This document shows positions 6,917-16,682 of a stretch of 35,319 nt of DNA, piece by piece; positions within the stretch are counted from its first letter, which is position 1, and the number at the start of each line of letters is the position of its first letter. The notes beneath the pieces are model-generated. The model saw only the letters and a list, made by a program, of their open reading frames with translations. It made no database searches and was not told the DNA's origin. The translations under genes and the position numbers were made by a program. The DNA is from Hyphococcus sp. (GTDB lineage Bacteria > Pseudomonadota > Alphaproteobacteria > Caulobacterales > Parvularculaceae), in NCBI GenBank assembly GCA_021776295.1, contig JAJFGE010000018.1:1-35319 (forward strand), read 5' to 3'.

Positions 6917-7582
6917 ATGGGCATTTTTTCAAGACTGAGCGACATCGTTAACTCGAACATCAATGCGATGCTCGACCGGGCCGAAGATCCGGAAAAAATT
7001 GTCCGGCTGATCATCCAGGAGATGGAAGATACGCTGGTCGAAGTGCGCTCTAACGCAGCGCTGGCGCTTGCAGATCGCAAGGAAGTTGGCCGCAAAAAGG
7101 AAGAGTTTTTGCGCCGCGCCAAGGAGTGGGAAGCAAAAGCCGAACTGGCGATTTCCAAAGGCCGCGACGACCTCGCCAAGGGCGCGATTGCCGCGCGGCG
7201 AAAAGCTGAGGAAATGATCGAGCTGTTGGATCAGGAACTCAAAGCCATCGAGGCCGCGGTCGAGAAAACCAATGACGACCTCGCCAAGCTTCAGGCGAAA
7301 CTGAAAGAGGCGCGCGCCAAGCAACGCTCGCTCGAGATACGCCAGAATGTTGCCTCCGACAGTGTGCGGATCAGCCGACAGGTGCATGATGGCCGTATCG
7401 ACGAGGCGTTGGCGCGGTTTGACCGCTATGAGCGCCGGATCGACGAGCTTGAAGCAGAGTCCGAAAGCTGGGCGCTGGGCCGGCCGCGTACGCTTGAAGA
7501 TGAATTCGCCGAGCTGGAAGCAGAAGATGCTGTTAACGCCGAACTTAACGAGTTGAAACGCCGCGTTGCGCAAAGGCAATAA
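6917..7582 (+). CDS. pspA: Phage shock protein A
   Basis: PspA, 221 residues, an ESCRT-III/IM30-family protein that both inhibits PspF and polymerises on damaged inner membrane. The N-terminal amphipathic helix GIFSRLSDIVNSNINAML is followed by the highly conserved AEDPEKIVRLIIQEMEDT and then long coiled coil to about residue 200. Two in-frame ATGs exist at 6911 and 6917; AAGGAG at 6903-6908 is only two bases from the first and eight from the second, and family members begin MGIFSR, so the second is chosen. The C-terminus (ELEAEDAVNAELNELKRR) corresponds to the usual terminal helix. Transcription is expected from the sigma-54 promoter at 6712. Confidence 0.97.
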   Translation: MGIFSRLSDIVNSNINAMLDRAEDPEKIVRLIIQEMEDTLVEVRSNAALALADRKEVGRKKEEFLRRAKEWEAKAELAISKGRDDLAKGAIAARRKAEEMIELLDQELKAIEAAVEKTNDDLAKLQAKLKEARAKQRSLEIRQNVASDSVRISRQVHDGRIDEALARFDRYERRIDELEAESESWALGRPRTLEDEFAELEAEDAVNAELNELKRRVAQRQ

Positions 7583-7617
7583 ACAACGCGAAGAACAAGA
7601 AACGGGAAGGGTGATCA

Positions 7618-7863
7618 ATGGGCGATTTAGGATGGGTAGTGGCGGTTGTGGCAATTATATTTGTCGCATGTCCTGCGGTCTTCATGCACTATCAGGCGGA
7701 ATTTCGTAAAACCAAGTCGATTTCCACTGATGACGAACGGCTGGTCGATGATTTGTGGAAGACCGCGCAACGCCTCGAGCGCCGCGTTGAAGCTCTGGAG
7801 ACACTATTAGACAAAGAAGCGCCAGATTGGCGCAACGAATTTCCGGAGCGGCCCAATGCGTGA
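7618..7863 (+). CDS. pspB: Phage shock protein B
   Basis: PspB, 81 residues: one N-terminal membrane helix (WVVAVVAIIFVACPAVFMHY) followed by a cytoplasmic leucine-zipper-like helix (DDLWKTAQRLERRVEALETLL) and the family-typical closing APDWRNE. PspB works with PspC at the inner membrane to bind PspA under stress, which frees PspF. The GGAAGGGTGATC stretch before the ATG holds the ribosome binding site. The gene overlaps pspC by eight bases, so the two are translationally coupled. Confidence 0.95.
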   Translation: MGDLGWVVAVVAIIFVACPAVFMHYQAEFRKTKSISTDDERLVDDLWKTAQRLERRVEALETLLDKEAPDWRNEFPERPNA

Positions 7864-8326
7864 AAATCACCATCATCACCATCACCACCATTGGCGTGAG
7901 CGCGACAGTTACGCCTATCGCGCGGGGGCGCCCGGGCCGGGCCCGAACCGTCACCGTCTTTACAAGGACAAAGACCGGGCGATGATTGCCGGCGTCTGCG
8001 CCGGGGTTGCAGAATATTATGGCTGGCGCCCGGACGGTCTTCGCGTTGGGCTGGTTATTTTAACGGTGTTTACGTTTCCGCTGCCACTCATCGCATATTG
8101 CGTCGCCGCCATGATGATGAAGCGAAAACCTGTGGCGCCCGCCTATCGTTCGCCAGAAGATGAACGTTTTTGGCGTACTTTTTCGATGCGCCCGGCGGCG
8201 ACGTTTTCAGAGTTGAAACACCGGTTCCGGGCGATTGATACGCGCCTGGCGGATCTGGAATCGGCGGTTCTGTCGGATGAATACGGATTGCGACAAGCCT
8301 TCAAAGATCTCGAAGGCGGGGCGTAG
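7856..8326 (+). CDS. pspC: Phage shock protein C with an N-terminal octahistidine run
   Basis: PspC, 156 residues. The PspC domain lies at about residues 36-88: RLYKDKDRAMIAGVCAGVAEYY followed after a short turn by a membrane helix (VGLVILTVFTFPLPLIAYCVAAMM). A C-terminal cytoplasmic or periplasmic part of about 65 residues contains a coiled-coil stretch (ELKHRFRAIDTRLADLESAV), as in longer PspC forms. Residues 5-12 are eight consecutive histidines encoded by mixed CAT/CAC codons, then Trp: an unusual natural His run that may bind metal. It overlaps pspB by eight bases. With PspB it relays membrane stress to PspA. Confidence 0.95.
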   Translation: MRENHHHHHHHHWRERDSYAYRAGAPGPGPNRHRLYKDKDRAMIAGVCAGVAEYYGWRPDGLRVGLVILTVFTFPLPLIAYCVAAMMMKRKPVAPAYRSPEDERFWRTFSMRPAATFSELKHRFRAIDTRLADLESAVLSDEYGLRQAFKDLEGGA

Positions 8327-8409
8327 CCGAAAACTTAAACGAATGATTGATTTTAACGCCTCGAAATCGAGCGAACGGGGAAGGTGCGTTTTGCACCCGA
8401 GGAGTGAAC

Positions 8410-8571
8410 ATGAAAATTGTCCTTATCATCACCAAAGCTGTACTGTTGATTATGCTAACCGGCATCGCCTTTGCGACGCTCACATTTGGCCTGGGCGGGC
8501 TGGCGGAGGCGCGAGACGTGCAACTATGCGCAGCGCCAATAGCCCCGGCCTGCTTCTTCGCCATCCTATAG
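8410..8571 (+). CDS. 53-residue single-helix membrane protein after pspC
   Basis: A small protein made of one N-terminal membrane helix (IVLIITKAVLLIMLTGIAFATLTFG in outline), a Gly-rich turn and a short tail with two cysteines (QLCAAPIAPACFF). GAGGAG at 8398-8403 is a strong ribosome binding site six bases before the ATG. It starts 83 bases after pspC; between them a small hairpin, GGTGC-GTTTT-GCACC, sits just before the ribosome binding site. It could be the last gene of the psp operon, in the place where E. coli has pspD, but I see no sequence match to PspD. Function unknown. Confidence 0.6.
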   Translation: MKIVLIITKAVLLIMLTGIAFATLTFGLGGLAEARDVQLCAAPIAPACFFAIL

Positions 8572-8645
8572 CGCGGCTGATATCCAATATCCGGAGCTCG
8601 CTGAGTGTGGATTTTAGCACTTCTTTTTGAGCCCGTCTTTATCCT

Positions 8646-8671
8646 AAAACCTGTTCCCCCTTTTCTGGAAC
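8646..8671. repeat. Degenerate relative of the intergenic repeat
   Basis: AAAACCTGTTCCCCCTTTTC followed by TGGAAC resembles the core of repeat part B seen at 5053-5075 (AAAACCGGTTCC then ACTTTTTT). It lies directly upstream of the Ppx/GppA gene and keeps a GTTCC/GGAAC dyad. The relationship is by eye and moderately convincing. Confidence 0.4.
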
Positions 8672-8689
8672 TGTTGTAAAATCGTCCTT

Positions 8690-9844
8690 ATGGTTAGCGC
8701 TGATCAGCGGCGCATGCGAGGACGCAGGATAGTGAGTAAGGAGCAAAGCGCCGCTGCAACCGGAGATCGCATAGGCGATCCGGGGACGCAATCAACGGAA
8801 CAAGGCCGTCGCAACCGAAGACCGCCAAGCATCAGATTTGCGGCCCTCGATCTTGGTACGAACAATTGCCGCTTGTTAATTGCCAAGCCTGACGGAAAGA
8901 GATTGCGTATAGTTGACGCCTTTTCTCGCATCGTGCGTCTCGGCGAAGGGCTTTCCGCCTCAGGAGTGTTGTCCGATGCGGCGATGGAGCGGACGATTAA
9001 CGCGCTTAAAATCTGCGCGAGCAAAATTAATCGGCGCGGCGGCGCCCATGCGCGATGTATCACGACCCAAGCCTGCCGAATGGCGGAAAATGGCGAGGCC
9101 TTTCTTGAGCGGATTCGCAATGAGACCGGGCTCGAATTTGAAATCATTTCAACCGAAGAAGAAGCGCGACTGGCCGCCGCCGGATGTGCAGAGCTGATCG
9201 ACGAGCACGCTGAGGCGGCGCTGATTTTCGATATTGGCGGCGGCTCGACTGAACTCTCCTGGATGCGCCAAGCTGGAGGGGGTAAAATATTTGACTGCAC
9301 CGCCTGGACATCAATGCCGTTTGGCGTTGTTAATCTCTCAGAGAAATGGGGCGGGCGCGACCTCAACCTTGAGCGCTATGAGGCGATGGTCGATAGTATC
9401 CGAAACCAGATTGTCGCCTGCGGCGATCCGGCAGGGCTCAAAGCTCATTTCAACGATGGCAAAGCGCATATTTTAGGAACGTCCGGCACTGTAACTTCAA
9501 TCGCCGGCGTTAGTCTTGGGTTAAAAAAATACCGCCGCGACTGTGTTGACGGGTTATGGCTCGAGGTCAGCGAGGCGCGCCGCACCATCGAAAAGCTTCG
9601 TGCAATGAGTTTTGACGAGCGCGCGCGCGAGCCTTGCATTGGCGCTGACCGCGCCGATCTCGTGGTTTGCGGCTGCGCGATATTGGAGGCGTTAATCCAG
9701 GAATGGCCGACAGCGCGCATCCGCGTTGCTGACCGGGGCCTGCGCGAAGGCATGCTCGCCAACCTTGCCAGTCAGACACGCCACCCAAAACGCCGCCGTC
9801 GAAGACGTGGCAAAAAAACCAAAGCGCCAAGCGTAGAACAATAA
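8690..9844 (+). CDS. ppx: Ppx/GppA family phosphatase (exopolyphosphatase)
   Basis: A 384-residue member of the ASKHA-fold Ppx/GppA family, which hydrolyses terminal phosphates of polyphosphate or converts pppGpp to ppGpp. The first phosphate loop is FAALDLGTNNCRLLIAK (near residue 50), the acidic activating residues lie in IISTEEEARLAAAG, and the second glycine-rich loop is FDIGGGSTELSW. It is shorter than E. coli Ppx, lacking the C-terminal HD-like domain, as is usual in alphaproteobacteria. About 45 residues of basic, low-complexity sequence precede the domain, and the C-terminus is an arginine/lysine block (KRRRRRRGKKTK) that may bind polyphosphate or RNA. An in-frame ATG at 8714 is another possible start. 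Ppx versus GppA activity cannot be decided. Confidence 0.88.
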   Translation: MVSADQRRMRGRRIVSKEQSAAATGDRIGDPGTQSTEQGRRNRRPPSIRFAALDLGTNNCRLLIAKPDGKRLRIVDAFSRIVRLGEGLSASGVLSDAAMERTINALKICASKINRRGGAHARCITTQACRMAENGEAFLERIRNETGLEFEIISTEEEARLAAAGCAELIDEHAEAALIFDIGGGSTELSWMRQAGGGKIFDCTAWTSMPFGVVNLSEKWGGRDLNLERYEAMVDSIRNQIVACGDPAGLKAHFNDGKAHILGTSGTVTSIAGVSLGLKKYRRDCVDGLWLEVSEARRTIEKLRAMSFDERAREPCIGADRADLVVCGCAILEALIQEWPTARIRVADRGLREGMLANLASQTRHPKRRRRRRGKKTKAPSVEQ

Positions 9845-9869
9845 TTCATGGCTGGAATTGCCTCTCGCC

Positions 9870-10454
9870 TCAGAGCGACTTTAAGATTGTGTCGGCGGCC
9901 ATATCTGCCAGCTCGTCGCGCGATATTGCTCCGCGTGATTTGAACCATGTATGGGTCCAGTTCAGCATGCCAAAAAACAGCATGACTTTTGCGCGCAGCC
10001 GCGCTCTATCGCGTTTTAGTGATGGCTTTCTACGCGCGAGCATAGCTTCCACCAGAGCAATTATTTTACGTTGTTTGGAAACAATGTCTTCACGTTGTTT
10101 GTTTGGCAATGAAGGAAGTTCATAGAGCAGTACTTTTTGCTTGTCCGCTGCGCCGACATAATGGCGCAAGAGGGTGCGTGTGACTGCACGTAATTCTTCT
10201 TCAGGCGTTAGATTTTTGCTGGCGGCGAGTAGAGTTATGTTGAGCAAATCCTCAATATGCGCGCTCATCACATCAAACAGAATCGTTTCTTTCGAAGGGT
10301 AGTAATGGTAGATCAATGATTTTGAAACCCTGCAGAGCGCCGCCAGTTCAGATACTGACGCGCCCGCAAACCCGTCTCTGGCGAATAGTATTGCCGCCTG
10401 ATCGGTAATCGCTTCGCGTTTTTTGTCGTAATCGGCTGCTTGTGTGCGCGCCAT
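9870..10454 (-). CDS. paaR: TetR-family regulator, probable phenylacetate repressor PaaR
   Basis: A 194-residue TetR-type repressor. The N-terminal helix-turn-helix (about residues 28-58) reads GASVSELAALCRVSKSLIYH followed by YYPSKETIL, typical of the family; the rest is the helical ligand-binding domain. It is the last gene of paaG-paaZ-paaK-paaR, six bases after paaK, and no other regulator is present in the pathway cluster. In several bacteria a TetR-type PaaR represses paa genes and is released by phenylacetyl-CoA, so this role is very likely here. The two GACC-N4-GGTC palindromes at 14711 and 16443 are its probable operators, and since it is in a controlled operon it would be autoregulated. 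Confidence 0.85.
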   Translation of the reverse strand: MARTQAADYDKKREAITDQAAILFARDGFAGASVSELAALCRVSKSLIYHYYPSKETILFDVMSAHIEDLLNITLLAASKNLTPEEELRAVTRTLLRHYVGAADKQKVLLYELPSLPNKQREDIVSKQRKIIALVEAMLARRKPSLKRDRARLRAKVMLFFGMLNWTHTWFKSRGAISRDELADMAADTILKSL

Positions 10455-10460
10455 ATCGCC

Positions 10461-11765
10461 TCAACCTTTTTTCCGTAAGTCGCGTATGCGCACGGCTTTC
10501 CCAGCGGACCTCTCCAGAAAATTCGGATCAACGATAGTGACCGAAGCGGTAACACCGATAATTTTTTTGATCTGGCTGGCAAGCGTTTGCGCCGCAGCGT
10601 GACGCGCACTGCCATCGATATCCTCGCGGACTTCGACATAGACGGCAAGGATATCCATGCGGTCGGGCCTGGTGATCTCAAGAAGATAGTGCGGCGCCAG
10701 TTCGGGAATAGTGAGAATCTGCTCTTCTATCTGCGTTGGGAAGACATTAACCCCGCGGATGATTATCATGTCGTCATCGCGCCCGGAGATGCGCTCAAGG
10801 CGACGCATCGGGCGCGCTGTGCCAGGCAAGAGGCGGGTCAAATCCCTCGTGCGATAGCGCACGACCGGCATTGCTTCTTTGGTGAGAGATGTAAGGACAA
10901 GTTCGCCAAACTCTCCCTCGGGAAGCGGCGCGCCGGTCTCGGGGGCAATGATCTCCGGATAGAAATGGTCTTCCCAAATCGTCAGGCCATCCTTGGTCTC
11001 GACGCACTCATTAGCGACACCGGGGCCAATCACTTCCGAGAGGCCGTAAATATCGACGGCGTCAATAGCAAAAGCGTCCTCGATTTCAGCGCGCATGGCT
11101 TCGGTCCATGGCTCTGCGCCGAAAATGCCGATTTTCAATGATGAGGCGCGCGGATCGATGCCTTGCCGGTGGAACTCATCGAGGATCGACAACATATAGC
11201 TCGGCGTCACCATGATAATGTCCGGCTCGAAGTCGCAAATGAGTTTAGCCTGTTTTTCCGTTTGCCCGCCGGACATCGGTATTACTGTGCAGCCGAGCGC
11301 TTCAGCGCCGTAATGGGCGCCGAGCCCGCCGGTAAACAAGCCATAGCCATAAGCGACGTGGACTTTCATGCCTGCCCGGCCACCGGCGGCGCGTATTGAA
11401 CGCGCGACGACTGCGGACCAGATTTCTATGTCGTTTTTCGTATAGCCCACTACGGTTGGATGGCCGCTCGTGCCGGATGAGGCGTGAATGCGCACTATTT
11501 CGTCCATTGGCGCGGCGAACAATCCAAACGGATAATGGGCGCGTAAATCTGCTTTTGTAGTGAACGGAAACTTTATGAGATCGGCCAGTGATTGCAAGTC
11601 GTCCGGCTGAACACCGGATCGGTCAAACTTTGACCGATAGGGTTTTGAGTTTTCATAAGCATGCGTTAGTGTTTTTTTCAACCGCTCAAGTTGCAACACC
11701 CTTAGAGCGCCGATGGAGAGGCATTCTCCCTCGTCAAGCACGGGCTCGTAACTCAAATCCGGCAT
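10461..11765 (-). CDS. paaK: Phenylacetate-CoA ligase
   Basis: A 434-residue AMP-forming ligase that turns phenylacetate, CoA and ATP into phenylacetyl-CoA, the first committed step. The phosphate-binding motif is SSGTSGHPTVVGYT (near residue 96), the A5 motif is IYGLSEVIGPGVANEC, and the hinge region is RISGRDDDMIIIRGVNVFP. The C-terminal domain carries the catalytic lysine in SAGKAVRIRDLR. Length and motif set agree with PaaK. The ATG at 11765 is preceded by GGGAG inside a nine-base G tract. It begins 17 bases after paaZ and is followed directly by paaR, so all belong to one leftward operon. Confidence 0.97.
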   Translation of the reverse strand: MPDLSYEPVLDEGECLSIGALRVLQLERLKKTLTHAYENSKPYRSKFDRSGVQPDDLQSLADLIKFPFTTKADLRAHYPFGLFAAPMDEIVRIHASSGTSGHPTVVGYTKNDIEIWSAVVARSIRAAGGRAGMKVHVAYGYGLFTGGLGAHYGAEALGCTVIPMSGGQTEKQAKLICDFEPDIIMVTPSYMLSILDEFHRQGIDPRASSLKIGIFGAEPWTEAMRAEIEDAFAIDAVDIYGLSEVIGPGVANECVETKDGLTIWEDHFYPEIIAPETGAPLPEGEFGELVLTSLTKEAMPVVRYRTRDLTRLLPGTARPMRRLERISGRDDDMIIIRGVNVFPTQIEEQILTIPELAPHYLLEITRPDRMDILAVYVEVREDIDGSARHAAAQTLASQIKKIIGVTASVTIVDPNFLERSAGKAVRIRDLRKKG

Positions 11766-11770
11766 GTACT

Positions 11771-11779
11771 CCCCCCCCC
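11771..11779. repeat. C9 homopolymer at the paaK ribosome binding site
   Basis: Nine consecutive C on the plus strand, read as G9 on the mRNA, form the 5' flank of the paaK Shine-Dalgarno, four bases inside the 17-base paaZ-paaK gap. Such tracts are prone to slippage; the length seen here gives a good ribosome binding site. Confidence 0.7.
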
Positions 11780-11782
11780 GCG

Positions 11783-13813
<2,031 letters not shown>

Positions 13814-13835
13814 GGATTGTCTCCGATAGGTTGGG

Positions 13836-14627
13836 TTAGCGGCCTTTGAATACGGGTTTGCGCTTGTTCATGAACGCGTCGACGCCCTCGCGGTAATCAT
13901 CGGTGCGCCCAAGGTCGCGTTGTAAATCGCGTTCATGGTCAAGTTGTTCATCAAGGATGCGCGAAGAAGCGCTGCGTATTGCGGCCTTGATCGCCGCCAA
14001 GCCCTTTGTTGGCGCGGCTGCGAATTTGGCGATAATGGCTTCAGTTTCCTGGTTGAGTTTTTCATCGTCCACAGCCCTCCAGATAAGCCCCCAATCGGCG
14101 GCGGTTTGCGCCATAATCGGTTCGCCCGTTAGCGCTAGACCTAATGCCCGGGCTTGGCCGACTAGGCGCGGCAATATCCAGGTGCCGCCACTATCGGGAA
14201 CCAGTCCGATATTGGCGAAGGATTGAATGAACTTTGCGCTCCTGGCGGCGATGACTATGTCGGCGGCGAGCGCGATATTGGCGCCCGCGCCAGCGGCGAC
14301 GCCATTGACTGCGCAAATGATCGGGATGGGAAGCGATGTTAGCCGGCGGATCAGCGGATTGTATCTTTCCTCCAGCGATTGGCCGAGATCAACGCCGTCA
14401 TTTCCCGGCGCAACCGCACGGTCTGACAAGTCCTGTCCGGCGCAAAACCCTCTGCCGGCGCCAGTAATCAACATTGTACGGACGGTCTTGTCAGACTCTG
14501 TTTGATCCAGCGCCTTGTTCACTTCACTGTGCATCTGGACGGTAAAACTGTTCAGCCGGTCAGGGCGGTTCAGCGTCAGCCGCGCAGCGCCGTTATCAAT
14601 GGAAAATATAATGGTCTCGTATGACAC
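13836..14627 (-). CDS. paaG: 2-(1,2-epoxy-1,2-dihydrophenyl)acetyl-CoA isomerase
   Basis: A 263-residue crotonase-fold isomerase that converts the ring epoxide made by PaaABCE to the seven-membered oxepin-CoA. The oxyanion-hole segments are GRGFCAGQDLSDR (near residue 59) and NGVAAGAGANIALAAD (about 108-123), and GLVPDSGGTWILPRLVG carries the conserved catalytic Asp instead of the Glu typical of hydratases, which separates PaaG from PaaF. It begins with GTG at 14627; no upstream ATG is available in frame. It is the first gene of the leftward operon, and its promoter shares an operator with the divergent paaI. Confidence 0.93.
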   Translation of the reverse strand: MSYETIIFSIDNGAARLTLNRPDRLNSFTVQMHSEVNKALDQTESDKTVRTMLITGAGRGFCAGQDLSDRAVAPGNDGVDLGQSLEERYNPLIRRLTSLPIPIICAVNGVAAGAGANIALAADIVIAARSAKFIQSFANIGLVPDSGGTWILPRLVGQARALGLALTGEPIMAQTAADWGLIWRAVDDEKLNQETEAIIAKFAAAPTKGLAAIKAAIRSASSRILDEQLDHERDLQRDLGRTDDYREGVDAFMNKRKPVFKGR

Positions 14628-14676
14628 TTGGGTTTCGCTCTTGTTTGCCGGGCTATCATTTTACAGCACGATTTAC

Positions 14677-14727
14677 GTTTGCTTTTGGTCATCGCTAGAT
14701 ATAATAGCATGACCAGACGGTCAATTA
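14677..14727. promoter_or_regulatory. Divergent paaG/paaI promoters with PaaR-type operator
   Basis: The palindrome GACCAGACGGTC at 14711-14722, extended as GACCAGACGGTCAA, matches the site at 16441 in 13 of 14 bases when that is read in reverse. Leftward, TTGACC (14724-14719), then 15 bases and TATATC (14703-14698), form a likely paaG promoter with the operator in its -35 and spacer. Rightward, TATAAT at 14700-14705 is a perfect -10, which puts the operator at the start site of paaI. One bound repressor could block both. Confidence 0.7.
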
Positions 14728-14743
14728 ATAATGTTTGATATTT

Positions 14744-15229
14744 ATGAGCACCGAGAACCCGGATAGGCGCGATGCGATGGCCAAGGCCGTTGCAAAAAAG
14801 CTGCACAGCCTTGAGGGAACATCGTCTGCCTGGGACTTGAAGCTTGAAGATGCCGGCTTCGGGTGGGCGCGCGTCTCGATGACCATTCGCGCCGACATGT
14901 TGAACGGTTTGGGGACGGCTCATGGCGGCATGATCTTCGCGCTCGCCGATACTGCCTTCGCCTATGTCTGTAATTCGCGCAATGTGACAACCTTCGCCCA
15001 GCACGCTTCAATCTCGTTCCTCAGCGCCGGGAGAAAGGGCGAACGCCTGACAGCGGAAGCGCGCGAGGATGGGGCGGAGGGGCGCACCGGCGTTTATAGT
15101 GTTCGCGTTACCGGCGGGGATGGGCGGGTCGTTGCAATCTTCCAGGGCCTTTCGAGAACTGCTGGCGGCCCGATAATAAATGAGATGCTTGTCGGAGAGG
15201 CGAAAACACACGAGGACATAAATGACTGA
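14744..15229 (+). CDS. paaI: Phenylacetyl-CoA pathway thioesterase PaaI
   Basis: A 161-residue hotdog-fold thioesterase. The core motif GLGTAHGGMIFALADTAFAY (residues about 52-71) holds the HGG and the catalytic Asp of the PaaI group. PaaI is thought to hydrolyse stalled CoA intermediates such as ring-hydroxylated phenylacetyl-CoA, so that CoA is recovered when the pathway jams. The ATG at 14744 begins MSTENPDRRD; a TTG three codons upstream is less likely. The ribosome binding site is weak. It overlaps paaJ by eight bases and is divergent from paaG. Confidence 0.93.
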   Translation: MSTENPDRRDAMAKAVAKKLHSLEGTSSAWDLKLEDAGFGWARVSMTIRADMLNGLGTAHGGMIFALADTAFAYVCNSRNVTTFAQHASISFLSAGRKGERLTAEAREDGAEGRTGVYSVRVTGGDGRVVAIFQGLSRTAGGPIINEMLVGEAKTHEDIND

Positions 15230-16424
15230 AGCCTATATCTGCGATGCTATCAGAACCCCGATCGGGCGTTATGGCGGGGCGTTGGCTGCTGTTCGCGCGG
15301 ACGATCTCGCGGCCGTACCACTTCGTGCACTGAAGGACTGCAACTCTGTCGTCGACTGGGAGAGGGTAGACGATCTTATCATGGGCTGCGCTAATCAGGC
15401 AGGCGAGGACAACCGCAATATAGGGCGCATGGCCGCGCTGCTCGCCGGGCTTGGCGAAAAGGTTCCAGCGACAACGGTGAACCGGCTTTGCGGCTCCGGC
15501 ATGGATGCGGTGACAATCGCTGCACGCGCGATCAAAGCGGGCGAGGCAGAGTTGATTATCGCTGGCGGGATTGAATCGATGTCGCGCGCGCCTTTCGTGA
15601 TGGGCAAGGCGGAGACCGCTTTTTCGCGCAAGGCCGAGATATTTGACACCACGATGGGTTGGCGTTTTGTCAATCCGGTCCTCAAATCTCAGTATGGAAT
15701 CGATTCCATGCCTGAAACTGCTGAGAATGTTGCGGAGGAGTTCAATATCAGCCGCGAGGATCAGGACGCTTTCGCTATGCGCAGCCAGCAACGGGCCGCG
15801 CGGGCGCAGTCCAGCGGGCGGCTTGCGGCTGAAATCACGCCCGTCAGCATCTTGCAGCGCAAGGGCGATCCGAAAATCATCGATAGGGATGAACATCCGC
15901 GCGAAACAAGCCTTGAAATGTTCGCGAAATTAAAACCATTCGTGAAAAAAGACGGCGTTATCACCGCAGGCAACGCGTCGGGGGTCAATGACGGCGCCGC
16001 GGCGATGATTGTCGCGTCTGAAGCGGCGGTAAAAAAATACGATCTTACGCCGCGCGCGCGTTTTATCGCCGGCGCTGTTGTTGGCGTGCCCCCACGCATT
16101 ATGGGCATCGGCCCTGCGCCGGCGTCAAAAGCTGTGCTCGCCAGGACGGGATTATCCGTAGACGATATGAATGTGATAGAAATCAACGAGGCCTTCGCCT
16201 CGCAATCGCTTGCAACCTTGCGCGCGCTTGGCCTGGCCGATGACGCCGATCATGTGAACCCCAATGGCGGCGCAATTGCGCTGGGACACCCCCTCGGCAT
16301 GTCCGGCGCCCGGATAATATTAACGGCGACAGAACAGTTGCAACGCACCAGCGGGCGTTACGCCCTTTGCGCCATGTGCATCGGCGTCGGGCAAGGGATT
16401 GCGAGCATTATCGAACGGGTATGA
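15222..16424 (+). CDS. paaJ: 3-oxoadipyl-CoA / 3-oxo-5,6-dehydrosuberyl-CoA thiolase
   Basis: A 400-residue thiolase that acts twice in the pathway: on 3-oxo-5,6-dehydrosuberyl-CoA and finally on 3-oxoadipyl-CoA, giving acetyl-CoA and succinyl-CoA. The nucleophilic cysteine is in NRLCGSGMDAV (near residue 90), the second-site histidine in GGAIALGHPLGMSGAR, and the third motif is CIGVGQG near the C-terminus. The ending is that of the beta-ketoadipyl-CoA thiolase (PaaJ/PcaF) group. The start lies inside the 3' end of paaI. Downstream is a 258-base gap with the second operator and a composite repeat, so paaA probably has its own promoter. Confidence 0.95.
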   Translation: MTEAYICDAIRTPIGRYGGALAAVRADDLAAVPLRALKDCNSVVDWERVDDLIMGCANQAGEDNRNIGRMAALLAGLGEKVPATTVNRLCGSGMDAVTIAARAIKAGEAELIIAGGIESMSRAPFVMGKAETAFSRKAEIFDTTMGWRFVNPVLKSQYGIDSMPETAENVAEEFNISREDQDAFAMRSQQRAARAQSSGRLAAEITPVSILQRKGDPKIIDRDEHPRETSLEMFAKLKPFVKKDGVITAGNASGVNDGAAAMIVASEAAVKKYDLTPRARFIAGAVVGVPPRIMGIGPAPASKAVLARTGLSVDDMNVIEINEAFASQSLATLRALGLADDADHVNPNGGAIALGHPLGMSGARIILTATEQLQRTSGRYALCAMCIGVGQGIASIIERV

Positions 16425-16440
16425 ATGAAAAAGTAATTAG

Positions 16441-16467
16441 TTGACCGTTTGGTCGGTTAATTATAAG
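16441..16467 (+). promoter_or_regulatory. paaA promoter with second PaaR-type operator
   Basis: TTGACCGTTTGGTC (16441-16454) contains the palindrome GACC-N4-GGTC. TTGACC, then 15 bases, then TATAAG (16462-16467) repeats the geometry of the paaG promoter exactly: the same -35, the same spacer length, and the operator in the same place. It lies 16 bases after the paaJ stop codon and about 215 bases before paaA. Confidence 0.7.
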
Positions 16468-16519
16468 CAATAGACTTGGCGTCTAGGGATGCAAGTCAGC
16501 GCCGCGTATTGGCGTTAGA

Positions 16520-16665
16520 GCGCCGGGCGAAAAAGTGGAAACCGGTTTTTCGCATCCGACCGCGAAGGCGGTCAGATTATTATCAGCGCGCCTTCGCGCG
16601 CGGGTCGGCGCGCAACAAAGAATCTAGAGCATCGGGCGATTCCTGTTAATCGCCCGATGCTCTAG
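16520..16665. repeat. Composite palindromic intergenic repeat, copy 2
   Basis: Part B (16520-16550, GCGCCGGGCG, then AAACCGGTTTTT) is followed by a small hairpin GACCGC-GAAG-GCGGTC (16558-16573), a GC-rich filler, and part A (16624-16665): a perfect 18-bp stem CTAGAGCATCGGGCGATT with its complement around CCTGTT. Read on the other strand, the order A then B is the same as in copy 1, with about 70 extra bases between. It lies in the leader region of paaA. Confidence 0.75.
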
Positions 16666-16682
16666 GACCGAGAGGCTGACAG

